DNA from: CAZGMJ01 sp964649005
Lineage (GTDB): Bacteria; Planctomycetota; Phycisphaerae; Sedimentisphaerales; Anaerobacaceae
DNA: 46,076 nucleotides
Reading direction: 5' to 3'
NCBI GenBank assembly: GCA_964649005.1
Contig: CAZYMD010000006.1
Location: 1 to 46,076, forward strand
This document shows, one piece after another, positions 17,568-27,115 of the stretch (position 1 is the first letter of the stretch; every line of letters begins with the position of its first letter). The notes under the pieces were generated by a model that was not told the DNA's origin, searched no databases, and saw only the letters and a list, made by a program, of their open reading frames with translations. A program made the position numbers and the translations under genes.

Positions 17568-19829
17568 ATGTCTACCAAAACTCGAAGTCACTTACAGTCA
17601 ATTCTCTGCCTCTGTTGTTTCCTGGCTTGCTCTTGCGCTAACGCAGAGTCGGTCACACTGTTCTATAATCAAGAATGCCCACAGGCAGTTTTCGCATCTG
17701 AAGAAATCAGAAGCGCCCTTGAAGAAAAAGGGCATCAGATGATTCGATCCAGTCTGAAGAATCTGGAACAACCAATCGATGGTCTGAATTTCGTGCTTTG
17801 CCTGCAAACAGACGCCAAGTTCCTCAGCAGGATAAAGTCCGAAGAAAGACAAGCACCTGCCGCATTGAAGAGCGAAGGCTACAGTATACGTATTATTACG
17901 ACAGCGTCAGGGAGAACCTGCTGGGTAATCGGCGCCGATGAAGCCGGTGTAATGTACGGCGGGCTGGAATTAGCGGAAGTCATACGAATTGACGGACCTG
18001 ACGGCGTGAAAGACGTCAATCATAATCCCTATATGGCTATGCGCGGGACCAAGTTCAACTGCCCATTGGATGCCCGCACGCCCAGCTACAGTGACGTCAG
18101 CGACGCAGCACAGCAGAATATCATAGAGATGTGGAATTTCGACTTCTGGAAGGAGTACATCGACAGCCTCGCGCGGTACCGATACAACTTCATATCTCTC
18201 TGGAGCCTGCACCCCTTCCCGTCCCTGGTTAAAGTACCGGACTATCCGGATGTGGCGCTGGATGATGTCAAAAAGTCCACTGTCAAATGGGAGGAGTACT
18301 ATTCGGGCAATGGCATCGGATTCGACGCACCGGAGATTCTCAACAATACTGAGACGCTCAAGAAAATGACAATCGATCAGAAAATCAACTTCTGGCGCAG
18401 GGTCATGCGCTACGGCAAAGAACGAAACGTCGATTTCTACTTTGTCACCTGGAATATCTTCGTCAATGGCACGTATTGTAAATACGGCATCACCGACGAC
18501 ATCAACAACAAGACCACCATCGACTACTTCCGCAAGAGCGTCGAGCAGATGTTCCTCACGTATCCCGATCTCGCAGGCATCGGCCTGACCACGGGCGAGA
18601 ACATGCACGGCGCGAACTTCCAGCAGAAGGAAGACTGGGCGTTCCAGACCTACGCACAGGGGGTGCTCGACGCCGCGAAGCAGCAGCCGGGACGCAAGTT
18701 CACCTTCATTCACCGACAGCACCAGACCGGCGCCCTGGATATAGCCAAGAAATTCGCACCTCTGATCGACCACAAGGACATCGAGTTCATATTCAGCTTC
18801 AAGTACGCTAAGGCGCACGTCTATAGCTCTACGACCCAGACCTATCACCAGGGTTTCGTTCAGGACATCACAGAAGAGGGCAACCTCAAGACAATCTGGA
18901 CCCTGCGCAACGACGACGTTTACCACTTCCGTTGGGGTGCACCCGATTTCGTCCGAGAGTTCATCAATAACATACCCTACGATGTCTCCAGAGGCTTCTA
19001 CTTAGGCTCGGATCAGTATATCTGGGGCCGCGAATTCCTGAGCACCGAGCCGGAAACACCACGGCAGATTGAAATTGTAAAACACTGGTATCACTGGATG
19101 ATATGGGGTCGCCTCGGCTATGACCCTTCTCTTACAAACGAGCGTTTCATCGGTATCCTGCAACAGCGGTTTCCCCATATATCGGGGACCGACCTGTTTA
19201 CAGCTTGGCAGGAAGCTTCCATGGTCTACCCCCTGACCACGGGCTTTCACTGGGGCTCTCTGGACTTCCAATGGTACATCGAGGCCTGCAAGAGCCGGCC
19301 CGGCCCGGCACAAACCAAAACCGGCTTCCATGACGTCAACCGCTTCATAACTCTCGCACCGCACCCGGGAACCGACAATGTCTCGATCCCGGATTACGTC
19401 AAAGCCGTCGTCGTGGGCAGCACCGTCAAAGGAACGACTCCCATTAAAGTATCGAATAAGATTCATGCTCATTCTGACAAGGCCCTGGCAATTCTCGAAA
19501 GAATGTCTCACGGCGGCGATAAAGAGCTGCGCCTGACGCTCGGCGACATCCGGGCAGTGGCCTATATGGGCAAATACTACGCTCACAAGATAGCCGGTGC
19601 CACGGAGTTGGCTCTCTTCCGCAAGACCAACAAAGAGCAGCACCAGAAAACCGCCATCGAACAATTGACCAGGGCCGCGGAATTCTGGAGACTCTACACT
19701 GCTATCGCGCGTCGCCAGTACAAGAACCCCCTCTGGACCAACAGGGTAGGCCATTGTGATTGGGACAAGTTGACCGAAAGCGTTCTGAACAATATCGCTA
19801 TCGCAGGCGGAACTCCACCGTCGAGATAG
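17568..19829 (+). CDS. secreted glycoside-hydrolase-like protein (GH20b/GH67-N-like domain plus barrel)
   Basis: A protein of about 753 residues. The ATG at 17568 is preferred because of AGAGGA upstream and a signal peptide immediately after it (SILCLCCFLACSCANA); the open frame reaches back to a TTG at 17469. Residues 27-140 form an alpha/beta domain ending in GADEAGVMYGGLELAE, the pattern found in front of GH20 hexosaminidase and GH67 glucuronidase barrels. A long barrel-like region follows with MWNFDFWKEYIDSLARYRYN, FVTWNIFVNGT, GIGLTTGENMHG and FIHRQHQTG. The acid catalysts cannot be named from sequence alone, so substrate is open. It may work with the heparinase-like lyase on plant or algal polysaccharide, an inference from genome context only. 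Confidence 0.7.
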   Translation: MSTKTRSHLQSILCLCCFLACSCANAESVTLFYNQECPQAVFASEEIRSALEEKGHQMIRSSLKNLEQPIDGLNFVLCLQTDAKFLSRIKSEERQAPAALKSEGYSIRIITTASGRTCWVIGADEAGVMYGGLELAEVIRIDGPDGVKDVNHNPYMAMRGTKFNCPLDARTPSYSDVSDAAQQNIIEMWNFDFWKEYIDSLARYRYNFISLWSLHPFPSLVKVPDYPDVALDDVKKSTVKWEEYYSGNGIGFDAPEILNNTETLKKMTIDQKINFWRRVMRYGKERNVDFYFVTWNIFVNGTYCKYGITDDINNKTTIDYFRKSVEQMFLTYPDLAGIGLTTGENMHGANFQQKEDWAFQTYAQGVLDAAKQQPGRKFTFIHRQHQTGALDIAKKFAPLIDHKDIEFIFSFKYAKAHVYSSTTQTYHQGFVQDITEEGNLKTIWTLRNDDVYHFRWGAPDFVREFINNIPYDVSRGFYLGSDQYIWGREFLSTEPETPRQIEIVKHWYHWMIWGRLGYDPSLTNERFIGILQQRFPHISGTDLFTAWQEASMVYPLTTGFHWGSLDFQWYIEACKSRPGPAQTKTGFHDVNRFITLAPHPGTDNVSIPDYVKAVVVGSTVKGTTPIKVSNKIHAHSDKALAILERMSHGGDKELRLTLGDIRAVAYMGKYYAHKIAGATELALFRKTNKEQHQKTAIEQLTRAAEFWRLYTAIARRQYKNPLWTNRVGHCDWDKLTESVLNNIAIAGGTPPSR

Positions 19830-20263
19830 CCGGCCGTCGGACCAACTTCAGCTCCTGTCTCGATAACCTGGAACGAAAGAATGGGCACTGAAAAGGCAAA
19901 AACAAGATCAGATTCAAACTCAAAGACCCTGTGTAGATCGATCGCCTCAATGTGCTGTATGCCAGTCCCATCTCCAGCCTTTTAAGCTGTAATAGCGTAT
20001 TAACCTGTAGTTGACCTGGCACTGCAAACAGTAGAGCAAGTAGAAATATGATGTGTGTCCTTGCGTTATCATAGTGAAAACGGAATGCATCTATTCTTCG
20101 TCAGAGTCTGATTGACTGTGACCAATCGGTACATATAATGGGCAATGATGAAGTATTCGTCGTAGGTATCTCCAGAAATGGCTGAAATATGGAGAAGCTT
20201 CGTGCGACCTCATAGATGCAGGTCGTAAATACGGGGCAGTCAAAGAAGGATTTGGAGCCTGAT
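19830..20263. other. intergenic with ABC operon promoter
   Basis: About 430 bp with no credible gene. Near its end is the well-formed promoter at 20112-20139. The first 280 bp show no recognised feature. Confidence 0.5.
20112..20139 (+). promoter_or_regulatory. sigma-70-type promoter of the ABC exporter operon
   Basis: TTGACT at 20112-20117, a 16-bp spacer and a perfect TATAAT at 20134-20139, followed by a leader of about 118 nt to the ATG at 20264. This is the strongest promoter match I found in the window. Confidence 0.55.
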
Positions 20264-21229
20264 ATGGAACCAGCGATTCGCACGGAGCATCTGACGAAAA
20301 TATACGGCCAGCGGCTCATCGCGGTCAACGATATGAACCTTGAAGTGCCACATGGCTCGGTTTTCGGGCTTCTGGGGCCCAATGGCGCCGGAAAAACGAC
20401 CACGCTGCGTCTGCTGCTGGGATTACAGCGCCCCACAGCCGGTACTGCGCAGGTGTTCGGAAAGCCCTGCGGGCCAAACGCTGCGGGGGTCCGCTCTCAC
20501 ATCGGATATCTTCCCACGAATCCGAAGTTGCCCGGTAGCTTGAGGCCTATCGAATACCTGGACCTTCTCGGCAAGCTGTGCCGACTGCCAGGGGAGATTC
20601 GCAAGCCAAGGATATCGACGTTGCTCCGCGCCGTGGGCTTGCTCGGGGCCACCGACCAGCGCATCAAGACATTCTCTACGGGAATGTGCACGCGGTTAGG
20701 GATTGCAGCCTCTCTGATTGCCGATCCGCCCCTGCTGATTTGGGACGAACCTACTGCAGGGCTGGACCCGGCAGCGAGGCGATTCACTCTGGATCTTATT
20801 CGAGAACTCGGAAAAGCCAAGACCGTCGTGATTGCAACCCACATACTGAGCGACATCGATCAGATATGCGATCATTTGGGCGTGATGCACGAAGGGCGGA
20901 TGATTTTTACCGGGTCTATGAAGATTATGAAGCAGCGTCTTAGGCGCGATGATTTCAGCCTGGAGTTAGAGGGCGCCCCTGAGAAAATAGAGTCTCTCGT
21001 TCATGAGGTTAACAGTATGGAGGGTGTGGAGGCACAGATTCAGGGTGGCCAGACCTTGTTGGTGAAGGTTGCGAACGATAAAAACCGGTCGAACAGGCTG
21101 GCGGAAGTGCTAAGATTTGTGGGGGCGGGCGATCTGTCTCTCCAGGCAATCTATTCCGGCCAGAATGCAACCGAGAACGCTTATTTGCAATTGTTACAAG
21201 AGGATGAAGCACATGGATTCCAACGCTGA
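20264..21229 (+). CDS. ABC transporter ATP-binding protein (CcmA-type)
   Basis: Cytoplasmic ATPase of about 321 residues that powers the permease encoded next. The ATG at 20264 has GGAG six bases upstream. Walker A is GPNGAGKTTT with the lysine near residue 44. The signature loop reads FSTGM in place of LSGGQ, a variation common in this subfamily. Walker B with its glutamate is LLIWDEPTAGLDP, and the switch histidine is in VIATH. The last 80 residues form an extra regulatory domain typical of ABC-2 exporters. It overlaps the permease start by 17 bp, so the two are translationally coupled. Cargo is unknown; drug, lipid or polymer export are all possible. Confidence 0.92.
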   Translation: MEPAIRTEHLTKIYGQRLIAVNDMNLEVPHGSVFGLLGPNGAGKTTTLRLLLGLQRPTAGTAQVFGKPCGPNAAGVRSHIGYLPTNPKLPGSLRPIEYLDLLGKLCRLPGEIRKPRISTLLRAVGLLGATDQRIKTFSTGMCTRLGIAASLIADPPLLIWDEPTAGLDPAARRFTLDLIRELGKAKTVVIATHILSDIDQICDHLGVMHEGRMIFTGSMKIMKQRLRRDDFSLELEGAPEKIESLVHEVNSMEGVEAQIQGGQTLLVKVANDKNRSNRLAEVLRFVGAGDLSLQAIYSGQNATENAYLQLLQEDEAHGFQR

Positions 21230-22130
21230 CAGCCCAAAGTTAGGCCCGCGCACAATGCCTTTCATGGCGATTCTCCAGCACGACCTGAAAACGTTGTGGG
21301 CGAGCCGGCTCGTTCGGATTTGGCTTTTGGCCACGATTGTGTTGACCTTTACTCTAACCCTTGCCAACTGGACGCGTTTTCAAGATGCTCCTTTAGTTGC
21401 ATCTTTGTTGTTCCCTTATCTTGTGTTTCCCTGGTTCTTCGTTGTGGTCGTTCTCGGAGTCAGTCCCGTTTCGGGAGCACAGGGCGGGGCTCTGGCCGAT
21501 GGAATCCTGAGCCGGGCGGTGAGTAGGTGTGAGTATTTGCTGGCTACGTGGGCAGCGCGAGTTGCACTTGTGCTCGGCGTCTATCTCATAGTGATCATCC
21601 CGGCAGTCGTTGTCGTAGCCTTAGCCAAGCGTCCCATCTCGGATAATAGTCTGACCGTTTACGGCGTCGTCAGCGCACTATTCGTGGTGGGGCTTGTACA
21701 AACTTTCCTCGTTTCGCTGGGTTTTCTGGCGGGCACGCTGCTGCGAAAGCCTCTATTAGCCGTGGTGATTCTCATCTTCATCTGGTACCCGATCAGCCTT
21801 GTTTTAAGCGTTTTTTCCTTAGAGGAATTCTCGCCTATCAGTCTTAGCAGAGCAGTATCGTCGCAGCTTCGTCAGCCATGGCACAAAGTCGAGGAGGACC
21901 CCAACAGCACCACTAACATCCAGGACGCGCAGGCATTCAGCCAGCAGGTGGACCATTTCCTGAGTGTCCTTTCAGGGGCCAAGCCGAGACCTGAGGCGGC
22001 CAAACCGGAATTTTTCGAGGGGCAGGAATTCGAGGATTTCTCGTTGCTACGGGTAATATTGGGATATGGGCTGCCTACGCTCTTGGTCGTTTTTCTGGCG
22101 ACTTTGTGCTTTTATCGGCGCGATCTCTGA
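21213..22130 (+). CDS. ABC-2 type permease
   Basis: Integral membrane partner of the preceding ATPase, about 305 residues. The ATG at 21213 is chosen for its GAGG nine bases upstream, inside the 3' end of the ATPase gene. Six hydrophobic segments are visible: WLLATIVLTFTLTLA, FPYLVFPWFFVVVVLG, VALVLGVYLIVIIPAVVVVA, VVSALFVVGLVQTFLVSLGF, LAVVILIFIWYPISLVLSV and a final YGLPTLLVVFLATLCFY. A large soluble loop of about 80 residues, rich in Gln and Glu, lies between the fifth and sixth. This layout matches ABC-2 exporters related to NosY/CcmB-like proteins. Substrate cannot be deduced. Confidence 0.85.
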   Translation: MDSNADSPKLGPRTMPFMAILQHDLKTLWASRLVRIWLLATIVLTFTLTLANWTRFQDAPLVASLLFPYLVFPWFFVVVVLGVSPVSGAQGGALADGILSRAVSRCEYLLATWAARVALVLGVYLIVIIPAVVVVALAKRPISDNSLTVYGVVSALFVVGLVQTFLVSLGFLAGTLLRKPLLAVVILIFIWYPISLVLSVFSLEEFSPISLSRAVSSQLRQPWHKVEEDPNSTTNIQDAQAFSQQVDHFLSVLSGAKPRPEAAKPEFFEGQEFEDFSLLRVILGYGLPTLLVVFLATLCFYRRDL

Positions 22131-22335
22131 TATTTATTGGATTTGGGCGATTATCAAATCTCCAGTTATCACTCGGACTGTAACCTTTAGCGCTGCCTGA
22201 TGGTATAAAGTATATACTGGGGCGGCCATCAGTTACAATTGTTCGGATTGTCCGCCAGTAAGATTCGGATCGTTCTGAGGGCTATGTTTATTTCGCGCCG
22301 CTAATTACCATCTTTATAAATCCCGGAGGTATGTC

Positions 22336-24099
22336 ATGTCTGAGAAACTCAAGATCGCTATTTGCTTGATACTGTTGCCTTTTCTTTTGCAGACAGCATC
22401 TGCGCAAACACTGCCCCCTCGTGTACAGTGGATTCCACAAGACGCAGTGATTTCACTGGAATTGTCCCAGCCCAGGGTTTTGATCGAGCTGCTAACCAAT
22501 GAAGACGCAACCAAGGCAGTAACATCGCTACCTGTTTACAAGCAACAAGAGTCGAATCCCAAGTTCAATGAGTTTGTTAACGTTATCAATTTTCTGGAGG
22601 GCGCCCTGGGAACGGATTGGCGAGACGCGATTTCCAAACTCACAGGCGGGGGTATTACCTTTGCAGTGTGCCCTGAAGATACGGTAGTCTTGATTGTGGA
22701 TGCAGAAGATGAGCAGATTTTAAATCGTCTGCACGATATTATTCTCGGAATTACACGATCAGAGGCAGATAATGATGGACAGCCGGAGCGAGTGGCATCC
22801 AAAGAGTATCTTGGCGTCAAAGCCTGGACATTCAACGCGGGCAAAGAAGCGCACGCGATTATAGGCAGCAGACTGATTTTGTCCAATCGTCCTGAAGGGC
22901 TTAGGTCTGTGCTGGAACTTCGCGAAAACGTCGCAGGCACAAACCTGGAATCGAACCTGACCTATCAGGCTGCAAAGCAGGCGGCAGCGCCCAAAGACGT
23001 GGGCAGTGCATTTGTGAATCTCGGACTGTTTATGAGCCTTCCAAACATTGCAGGGCTTCTCGATAAACAAAGTGAAAATCCGCTGGCCGCGTTGCTTTTT
23101 TCAGGGATTATCGAATCGGCGCGCAACTCGAACTGGCTGGCGCTGGGTTTGCAGATAGAAGAAAGTAAAGAACTCTCACTCAGGTTAACCACGGACGGCA
23201 AGATACCATCTCAAGGGGGCCCTGCCGCTTTTGCTCTGCCTGGGAAAGCTGAGGATGGGGCGCTTCCGAACCTGTCGGTTCCCCGTCAAATCGCGGCAAT
23301 GAGTTTGTATCGAGATCTCTATGGTTTTTATTCCGCCAAGGACGATCTTTTCCCGCAACGCACATCCGGTTTGATATTCTTCGAGAATATGATGGGCATC
23401 TTCTTCACGGGACGTGACTTAACAAACGAGGTGCTGGCGGAGACAAAGCCACAAGTCCGCATCGTCGTAGCTGAGCAGAAGTACAATGCGGCTATTGGAA
23501 CGCCACAGGTTAGATTGCCTGCTTTCGCAGTTGTACTGGGCATGCGCAATCCCGAAAAGTTCAGTGAAATCGTCGAAGAGGCATGGCAGAAAGCTATAGG
23601 CCTGGTCAATTTCACGCGCGGCCAACAGGCAATGCCCGGATTGATTATCGACCGTCCCGTCCACGGGGACACGAAGATGACTGTAGCTTCCTTTTCCACC
23701 GCAGGCACAGAAGGGAAGACGAATCTGGACCAGCAATTCAATTTCCGGCCTACGCTGGCAATGCCTGGTGAATATCTGATCCTCAGTTCGACTGATGGTT
23801 TGGCGCGCGACCTGATTGACACCCTGAGCGCTGAAACTGAAAACGCTGTTAAGCCATTGGCTCAAACCCATAGCCTGGTGGAGATCGGAGGAGGCCAGTT
23901 AGCCTCAGCCCTGGATGCAAACCGCGAGACGATGATCCAGAGTGACATGGTCAAGAAGGGCAACACACGCCAGGAGGCTGAGGCCGGAATCGATATGTTT
24001 ATTACGCTGGTCAAGTTCGTGGATCGTGTCAAGCTTGGCATTGACAGGCAGCATGGTCTGGCCCAGGCAGAGCTGAAAGTGAAATTGAACCTGCCATGA
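22336..24099 (+). CDS. exported DUF3352-like protein
   Basis: A 587-residue protein with a clear signal peptide (AICLILLPFLLQTASAQ) and a strong GGAGGT five bases before the ATG at 22336. The body starts with PRVQWIPQDAVISLELSQP, followed by repeated segments about a small exported beta/alpha unit: ISKLTGGGITFAV, VLIVDAEDEQILNRL, and later RLPAFAVVLGMRNPEKF and GEYLILSSTDGLARDLI. This resembles the DUF3352 proteins found in planctomycetes and cyanobacteria, which have no assigned function. No catalytic motif or heme site is seen. It stands alone, about 200 bp after the ABC permease and 80 bp before the DUF1800 gene. Confidence 0.65.
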   Translation: MSEKLKIAICLILLPFLLQTASAQTLPPRVQWIPQDAVISLELSQPRVLIELLTNEDATKAVTSLPVYKQQESNPKFNEFVNVINFLEGALGTDWRDAISKLTGGGITFAVCPEDTVVLIVDAEDEQILNRLHDIILGITRSEADNDGQPERVASKEYLGVKAWTFNAGKEAHAIIGSRLILSNRPEGLRSVLELRENVAGTNLESNLTYQAAKQAAAPKDVGSAFVNLGLFMSLPNIAGLLDKQSENPLAALLFSGIIESARNSNWLALGLQIEESKELSLRLTTDGKIPSQGGPAAFALPGKAEDGALPNLSVPRQIAAMSLYRDLYGFYSAKDDLFPQRTSGLIFFENMMGIFFTGRDLTNEVLAETKPQVRIVVAEQKYNAAIGTPQVRLPAFAVVLGMRNPEKFSEIVEEAWQKAIGLVNFTRGQQAMPGLIIDRPVHGDTKMTVASFSTAGTEGKTNLDQQFNFRPTLAMPGEYLILSSTDGLARDLIDTLSAETENAVKPLAQTHSLVEIGGGQLASALDANRETMIQSDMVKKGNTRQEAEAGIDMFITLVKFVDRVKLGIDRQHGLAQAELKVKLNLP

Positions 24100-24180
24100 T
24101 CGAAACTACAAACCAAACTTCATGTGCGTTATCCTGCTTGGTACTGCACATTGGCAGGCTGTGCCGAAAAGGAATTTCTT

Positions 24181-25593
24181 ATGGGTAGTCAGATAGAGAA
24201 ACCACATGGCCCCGGTCAGTCCACCAAGGTTCAAGAAGCAACTATAGATAAGCTGGACGATCCCGACTGGGCATGGGCTGCATACAAGCCTGATACTCAA
24301 CGACCCTGGAATCTTGCTTTAGCGGGACATCTATACCGACGTGCTGCATTCGGGGCGAACTGGGAGCAGCTTCAGCAGACGCTTTCTAATGGGCCGCAGC
24401 AGACGATTGACAAGCTTCTAAAACCAGAGGCCGATGTAGCTGCGTTCAATCGCGATTTCGACGAGCACGAAACAGCGGCCGCCGGCTCGGCCACCACGCT
24501 GCGAGCATGGTGGCTGCGAAGGATCATTGAAACACCCCATCCGCTACTGGAGAAGATGACGCTATTCTGGCATAGCCATTTTGCTGTGAGTGCGGCCCAG
24601 ATCAAGGAAGCTCGGCTGATGCAGAGGTACGTCCAACTTTTACGGAGCCAAGCACTCGGTTCGTTCGGCGCCCTGCTACAAGGTATCTCGCAGGACCCTG
24701 CTATGCTGCTATGGCTCGGAGCCGAAGTAAATCGAAAAGCCAAACCAAATGACAGCTTCGCCAAGCCATTGCTGGAAGTATTCACTTTGGGGCCTGGCCA
24801 CTATACTGACAAGGATGTTCAGGAAGTCGCCAGGGCCTTTACTGGCTGGTTTGTGCTGAGAGGTCAGCTTAGGTATATTCCCCGTGAACATGATGATGGC
24901 ATTAAACACATCCTTGGCAGGCAAGGCAATTTCACAGGTGAAGATGTAGTAAAACTTCTCCTCGAACAAAAAGCAACTGCCCAAAGACTGATCTGCAAGT
25001 TGTATAGTTGGCTGATTAGCGAAGTCGAACAACCCGATACAAAATTGATCGCCCCGCTGGTCGAGGCGTTCGCAAAAGACTACGATTTGTCAAAAGTGGT
25101 AGCAACTATGCTTAGATCCAACCTGTTCTTCTCGAAAGCTGCATATAGGCAGCGAATCAAGTGTCCTGTGGAGTTTGCTCTTGGTATTATAAAAGGCCTT
25201 GAAGGGCTGGTGTCCACAACAGAGCTTGGGCAGGCCCTTGCACACCTGGGGCAGAATCTTTATTACCCCCCTACGGTCAAGGGCTGGACGGGAGGACGAT
25301 ACTGGATCAATGATGCAACACTTGTAGGTCGTCACAATCTATCGATGGAACTATTGCAGAAAGAAAAACCTTATGGGGGCAAGTTGAATCCCTGGGCCAT
25401 CGCCAACAAACAGGGAAATACAACACCCCAATCGGCTGCTCGATTTATTGTTGAGCTGTTCCTGCAAAGCGGCCTCGACTCCGATATAATGGATACTGTG
25501 CTAAAAAGTGAAGACCTGGGTGGTAATCCAGAGTTAGCATTGCGTCGTTTTACCCAAGCTGTAGTGACTCTACCTGAATTTAACCTTGCTTGA
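24181..25593 (+). CDS. DUF1800 protein
   Basis: About 470 residues from the ATG at 24181, with AAGGA upstream; the frame is open back to a GTG at 24124. DUF1800 features: HLYRRAAFGANWEQL at about residue 43, WWLRRIIETPHPLLEKMTLFWHSHF, QDPAMLLWLGAEVNRK, NDSFAKPLLEVFTLGPGHYT, ARAFTGWFV, and the C-terminal YYPPTVKGWTGGRYWIN. There is no signal peptide at the chosen start, which fits relatives lacking one. The next gene, a DUF1501 protein, begins 17 bp downstream, the usual partner. The two are thought to act together on the cell surface, though no activity is known. Confidence 0.9.
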   Translation: MGSQIEKPHGPGQSTKVQEATIDKLDDPDWAWAAYKPDTQRPWNLALAGHLYRRAAFGANWEQLQQTLSNGPQQTIDKLLKPEADVAAFNRDFDEHETAAAGSATTLRAWWLRRIIETPHPLLEKMTLFWHSHFAVSAAQIKEARLMQRYVQLLRSQALGSFGALLQGISQDPAMLLWLGAEVNRKAKPNDSFAKPLLEVFTLGPGHYTDKDVQEVARAFTGWFVLRGQLRYIPREHDDGIKHILGRQGNFTGEDVVKLLLEQKATAQRLICKLYSWLISEVEQPDTKLIAPLVEAFAKDYDLSKVVATMLRSNLFFSKAAYRQRIKCPVEFALGIIKGLEGLVSTTELGQALAHLGQNLYYPPTVKGWTGGRYWINDATLVGRHNLSMELLQKEKPYGGKLNPWAIANKQGNTTPQSAARFIVELFLQSGLDSDIMDTVLKSEDLGGNPELALRRFTQAVVTLPEFNLA

Positions 25594-25610
25594 AAGCGAG
25601 AGTGAAAACA

Positions 25611-26858
25611 ATGCAACATACACGACGAAATTTTCTAAAGGCCGCGTTAGGTACTTCGACACTCGCAACGCTCGGACTAACAAGATCGAGCCTGTTTGCT
25701 CAACCAGCAATTGCCGGTATGCCTGACAGAAGCGGTCGCAATACCGTTCTGGTTGCAGTTCAGCTCACAGGAGGCAACGATGGTCTTAACACGGTCGTAC
25801 CGTACGAGGATGACGAGTACGGCCGAAACCGATCCACGCTTCGCCTGCCAACCAACGAATTGCACAAAATTGATTCGTCGTTAGGTTTTCATCCACGAAT
25901 GGGAGCGTTCAAGCGGCTATATGAAAATGGACATTTGAGTGTTATTCAGGGCGTTGGCTCTCCAAATCCAGATCGTTCCCATGAAGGCGCGATGAGAGTG
26001 TGGCATACGGCTGACCCCGATAGGCCGGCCTGCCAAACCGGCTGGTTAGGCCGGGTGGCGGACAGCGCTCGGGAGACTGGCAATACAAGCGCCACGGCGG
26101 TATTCGTTGGACCGATCAGCCAACCCTTTGCCCTTAACGCAGAGAATGTAGCTATTCCCTCTGTTCATTCGCTCACTGAGCTTAATATGCGTCATATCGC
26201 TGGCCAAATGAATAGCAAAGCTGAATCTGTGTCGCGTTCCATTACCGGTCAGGACAAGTCGCTATTACAGTTCCTCAGACGGAGTACGGCGGAGGCTCAG
26301 GAAAAGAGCCGCCGGATTGAAGCGGCAATCCAGACGACTTCCACCGGGGTAGATTATCCATCCTGCCAGCTTGCCGGAAATTTACGCACCATCGGCCAAT
26401 TGATTCGGGCCGATATCGGCATCAGGGTATTCCTCACCGAAATCGGCGGCGGCGGAATCGGGGGCTTTGATAACCATGCCAACCAATTAGGCAACCACTG
26501 TGCACTGTTGGAGCAATTGGCTGAATCAGTGGCCGCCTTCATATACGATATGAAGCGTAACAGGCAGTTGGATCGAGTTCTGCTGATGACGTTCTCGGAG
26601 TTCGGCAGAACCTTGAAGGAGAATGGCCGACGGGGTACTGGGCACGGCGCAGCCGCCCCTGTGCTCCTTGCCGGCGGCAGGCTCAAAGGCGGCGTGATTG
26701 GATTTCATCCGAGTCTTACAGATCTGGACAATGGGGCCTTGAAGGTTCACACCGATTTCCGTCAGGTCTACGCCACTGTGCTGGACCGGTGGCTGGGCTT
26801 CGAGAGCAAAACCTTACTCACAAGGCAATTCGAGACTCTCGATATTCTGGAGGTCTGA
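25611..26858 (+). CDS. DUF1501 protein with twin-arginine signal, partner of DUF1800
   Basis: About 415 residues. The ATG at 25611 begins right before a Tat signal (TRRNFLKAALGTSTLATLGL), and GAGAG lies upstream. DUF1501 landmarks: VAVQLTGGNDGLNTVVPY, LSVIQGVGSPNPDRSHEGAM, IGGGGIGGFDNHANQLGNH, MTFSEFGRTLKENGRRGTGHG and a final HTDFRQVYATVLDRWLG. It is the second DUF1501 gene in the window and only distantly like the one at 14035; the conserved histidine-bearing motifs are shared. It is cotranscribed with the DUF1800 gene 17 bp upstream, and two stem-loops follow its stop. Confidence 0.9.
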   Translation: MQHTRRNFLKAALGTSTLATLGLTRSSLFAQPAIAGMPDRSGRNTVLVAVQLTGGNDGLNTVVPYEDDEYGRNRSTLRLPTNELHKIDSSLGFHPRMGAFKRLYENGHLSVIQGVGSPNPDRSHEGAMRVWHTADPDRPACQTGWLGRVADSARETGNTSATAVFVGPISQPFALNAENVAIPSVHSLTELNMRHIAGQMNSKAESVSRSITGQDKSLLQFLRRSTAEAQEKSRRIEAAIQTTSTGVDYPSCQLAGNLRTIGQLIRADIGIRVFLTEIGGGGIGGFDNHANQLGNHCALLEQLAESVAAFIYDMKRNRQLDRVLLMTFSEFGRTLKENGRRGTGHGAAAPVLLAGGRLKGGVIGFHPSLTDLDNGALKVHTDFRQVYATVLDRWLGFESKTLLTRQFETLDILEV

Positions 26859-26873
26859 GGCTTAGACTGCATA

Positions 26874-26903
26874 ACGCAAAGAGATTTGCGTACGGCTGCC
26901 GTA
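26874..26903 (+). terminator. paired stem-loops after the DUF1501 gene
   Basis: Two adjacent perfect hairpins start 15 bp after the stop codon: ACGCAAA/TTTGCGT with a GAGA loop (26874-26891), and TACGG/CCGTA with a CTG loop (26891-26903). There is no T-tract, so this is not a textbook intrinsic terminator; it may mark the 3' end of the DUF1800-DUF1501 message or stabilise it. Confidence 0.35.
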
Positions 26904-27115
26904 TCCCCGAAATACCGTCCTATAATTCTTTGTTATCCGCTCATTCATGCCAATGAGATGTTGTCATACGCCCCGATCTTAGGCGCATACAGTCGAGAGG
27001 CCCCCATAAATCCTAAAATGCTGAAATCTCAGCGGAAATGGGTGTGGAATCAGCTAAATGTGTACCTGTGAAAAGCCGTTATTCAAGGTGAGTATACATA
27101 TAGAAAGGAACTCAG

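Noticed and set aside
17970..18926. 318-codon frame opposite the glycoside-hydrolase-like gene
   Set aside because: Valine/glutamate/aspartate-biased composition typical of the antisense of a real gene; the sense frame has a signal peptide, ribosome site and domain motifs.
19002..19754. 250-codon minus-strand frame
   Set aside because: Antisense shadow within the same glycoside-hydrolase-like gene; no signal or motif.
22141..22170. GATTTG/CAAATC stem after the ABC permease
   Set aside because: Long loop, low GC and no T-tract; not good enough as a terminator.
26886..27071. 61-codon frame between the DUF1501 and Rid-like genes
   Set aside because: No ribosome site, begins within the stem-loop pair, composition not protein-like.
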